Of a DNA stretch of 64,000 nt, positions 61,018-64,000 are shown piece after piece. The stretch comes from Embiotoca jacksoni (lineage: Eukaryota; Chordata; Actinopteri; Embiotocidae), in NCBI GenBank assembly GCA_022577435.1, contig JAKOON010000033.1, positions 3,297,501 to 3,361,500 on the forward strand, in the 5' to 3' direction. Under the pieces are notes generated by a model. It did not search any database and had not been told where the DNA came from. It worked only from the letters and a program-made list of their open reading frames with translations. Position numbers and translations under genes: made by a program. Position 1 is the first letter of the stretch, and every line of letters starts with the position of its first letter.

Positions 61018-62080
61018 CCAGGATCGTTCAGGTTGAAAGAATCTGACTGCCTGGACTTAATGTAGTCAACACTGAAATTTGACAATTGGATGGATGGAGT
61101 CTCTGGAGAGCAGTTTTTACCGTGTTTTCTTCCATCTTAAATTGTGCTGAAAGTCAGGCAAATAGAAGAAGGTGAAGCGGTACTTTTAATGGATATTTCT
61201 TTTAAAAAAAAAAGTAAAAACAGCAGTAAACGCTCTGACCACAAATTGAATCAACAATAACCCTGTGTATATATACCCCATATGCAATATACCATTTTAA
61301 CTGTAAGTCTTCGCTCTCCTTGTAAATCTCAACTACTCAACACAATCACAGTCTTTGTTTAAGCTTATGACAAACGTACTGAATGTTGTAGAGATTTTAA
61401 ACAATCTGGTAAAACTTGATTTTAAATATAAAACTTGTAATGCATCAAAGATTATTTGCTTATCTTGCAGCTTAAAGAACCAACAAACCAGCCACTGTGA
61501 TGTAGCTGTTCATAGCAGTAAGGTAAATATAAATTTTATCCATTAAAAAGTCTGTGGGTCATAATGTTGATCCAGATCTAAAATCAAAACAAAACATTTC
61601 TTACCATAATTTTTATGTGATACAAGCTGCGTATGCTATTTACCATTCACTTTTTTCTCATTTAACAAGGATTTGAGATACTTTTTAGAGTTTAATTATG
61701 TATATTGAGGTTTTCATGGCAATGTTTAAGATATTAGAAAACTGTAAATATAAATGTTTCATTCTGTTAAGATTTTTTTTTTAAGTACTTTTTTTCATAC
61801 TCGAATAATAAGCAACGCTACAACTCCCCATTTTGTAAGTTTGGAGAAGGTGACTGTGGAAACCATGCATCTCCAAAACACATTCAATTAGCTCAGACTT
61901 GATTTTAAAATGGTTCCTAAAAGGCTTATATAACTTAACAAGTACAATTGTTGTCGTTAAAAGACCATTTGGAGTTACATGATTTTCTTTGGACTGCAAC
62001 TTTAAGAAATGTATTACAGATATACCCCAAGATTAGTTCTATTTTCTTTTCATTTCAATAAAAACATACACTAAATAATT
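61018..62080 (+). other. 3' UTR of the GAT-1-like gene
   Basis: Follows the TAG stop. AATAAA at 62057-62062 is the first clear signal, giving about 1.05 kb. Confidence 0.5.
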
Positions 62081-64000
62081 GGCATTTTGTAACTCCATCT
62101 TCCATCAGCATCTTCCACAAACTATTCTATAGTGTCAAGGAACTTGCTCAGATAAAGTAATTAATTTTTCTTCTAAACTTTACTTTCTTTGTAAATTCAA
62201 AACAATTAGTTTCTATTTCATCCCTGTTTTTCTCTTCTGAAAGCCTTTGGGGCTATGAGCCGCATAAATCAACATTCCTAGATAAACATTGGCAGGTTTA
62301 TGTGTTGCAGCATAATTCACTTGAACACTTTCTAAAAACTAGTGCCTCAACTAGTGATGTGATGCAATGATAAAGTCTTAGCACTGGTAGTGACTCTTTA
62401 AAGGTTTCCCTGTTGGGTCTTGCACCTAAATCTGGTCTAACTGACATCACTGTAGGTCTTTAAATGCTTTGCATGTTTGGCCATGCAGTGTGTGTGTGTG
62501 TTTAGAGCAGCTATGAAGCTCTGTATCTCTGTAAGCTATTAATTATTGAAGAAAAGCTACTTTTGGCTCTTATTTTACTGACATCAAGTGCTTTCACTGG
62601 TTTCAGTGATACAGGATTCTGTGCCATCAATGTTGGCTGTGGTTTAAGGTGGAACAAAGTAGGAGAAACAAGCGTAAAACCTTAATTAACTCTTTATTGT
62701 TTTACATTTCCAGGAGACGTGGACCTTCAATACTTATTTGAAGGCTTTCCTTTTAGCTCTGTTTTGCCCTCTACCACGTCCCTAGGTACATATTTGGCTA
62801 TTTCGCTGCTGATTGTTCCACCTCTAACACCAGCTAACTTTAATTCTCTACCATTTGTTGCTGTTAGTTCTTTTTCACCAAAATCAGCTGTCTGCTGCTG
62901 AAAACAGACTGAAACAAAAATATTGACCTGCCAGAGCCTGTATGGGTCATAGAGCTGAGTGAAACTGCAGTCAATTCTCTGGGTTTGTTGTTACAAGCAA
63001 CTGTTTCACATAAAAGTAGACGTGTGACCCATTGTGCCATCTATTGCTAATCCATTCTATTCATTTTGATAAAACTGTCTGGTGTAAAATGTCAGCTGAT
63101 GTGCACCTGGGTACAAAGTAATGCATTGTACAGTGCAGTGTTGTGTAACATGTTATTCAAAAAAAACTAAAACATTTCCACAGCAGTGTTTTGAATGCTG
63201 TTTTTAAATCCAAGAAGAAAAAGCAACCCATTGTGGTGAATAGACTTAAATCATCTTTAATTGCATGTTGATATACTGCAGAGACAGATAGAGAGGGATT
63301 CAAAGCCAACTGAGGAAGATGATGGTTCATATCTGTTGCACTCAGTTTCCTCCTGTCTATCCATAATTAGTTCCACTATTTGTATTACTTTCTACTAGTA
63401 TGAGCAAACACAGTGTTGAAGAGCCAGACAAGATCCACATGTCATTCATGAAGCAGTGCACTGGTATGGCAGAGCCCTTTTGTGAGTTTTTTCATGAATG
63501 GAAGCCGCTACTGGCTCCCATATCATTCGCTACACTCCCAAAATGCTACATTGGTTTCCTTGCAAACGTAAATCCGGGATTTTCAGTGTGCCTCATAGTC
63601 ATGTTTCTTGCGCACACGGCCTATCTGTCCCCTTAAAATGCTTAAACATATTGTTGAAAACTGTGCAACCATAAACAAAGGGTTGCAAAAGACAGAGAAA
63701 AACAAAATGGCCATGAAAGAGGCATCTAATTTGCCACGAGGCACAGAAACATATTTGCCTAAATATCTATTTTGTGTTGAAAAGGGTGTTTGCTATCATA
63801 ACAAATTCATTTAATATATCTTTTTCAGTTCCACCACAAGCCTCCTTGTATATCATGACAAAAAAATATTCATCTTCCACTAATGTGCTCAGCAAAAATT
63901 AGTCATGCACGATAAATTCAAGACTTTGGGGAATAAGGGCTCAACTGGTCTTCAAACTGATATCATGCATGAAAAAAATCAATCATATTATATCTGAGAG
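62081..64000. other. right-hand intergenic end, no gene seen
   Basis: AT-rich sequence with short open frames (62719-62901, 63400-63814) that show no domain or splice context. Confidence 0.55.

Noticed and set aside
1..64000. CRISPR array, operon or prokaryotic defence system
   Set aside because: The window is vertebrate DNA with spliced genes; tandem repeats are microsatellites without unique spacers.

Overview
This looks like nuclear DNA from a teleost fish, probably a spiny-rayed (percomorph) species. The genes are split by GT-AG introns, and their proteins match vertebrate families (TMTC2, PARP11, SLC6 transporters). A Tc1-type DNA transposon and a Rex3/RTE-like LINE with an ATGG tail sit in introns, and microsatellites are abundant. 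I built the gene models by eye from splice sites, reading phase and remembered protein families. No alignment or search was run.

Layout. (1) 1-12.6 kb, plus strand: the last four coding exons of tmtc2, an ER O-mannosyltransferase with TPR repeats. A nearly complete Tc1 element (3528-5163) sits inside an older repeat in one intron. (2) 16.5-24.9 kb, minus strand: two tandem PARP11-type mono-ADP-ribosyltransferase genes, each with seven coding exons in the same phases. The upstream copy (20586-24559, 327 aa) is the parp11 orthologue. The downstream copy (16495-19058, 305 aa) is divergent and has a TATA promoter with an ETS/IRF-type site, plus a perfect ISRE core in an intron. (3) 26.07-41.39 kb, plus strand: a complete SLC6 transporter of the betaine/GABA/taurine branch (633 aa, 15 coding exons counting one of two alternative mini-exons), with unusual TM10 and C-terminal sequence. 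Its seventh intron contains a degenerate antisense Rex3-like LINE further downstream, in the intron 37317-40909. (4) 41.4-52.2 kb: intergenic DNA with repeats. (5) 52.30-61.02 kb, plus strand: a complete GAT-1 (SLC6A1)-like GABA transporter (597 aa, 14 coding exons), then a 3' UTR and about 1.9 kb of non-coding DNA.

The most interesting observation is a recent tandem duplication in the BGT-like SLC6 gene. A 48-nt exon encoding part of extracellular loop 2 occurs twice (28360-28407 and 28827-28874). Both copies keep good splice sites and the same phase, so either, both or neither can be used without breaking the frame. By eye the exon copies differ more than the DNA around them, and three of four changes alter amino acids. 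The second is the tandem PARP11 pair, with one fast-changing copy carrying interferon-type regulatory motifs.

Functionally the window joins a secretory-pathway glycosyltransferase, two intracellular ADP-ribosyltransferases and two Na+/Cl- coupled plasma-membrane transporters. Nothing suggests a shared pathway; they are neighbours rather than an operon-like unit.
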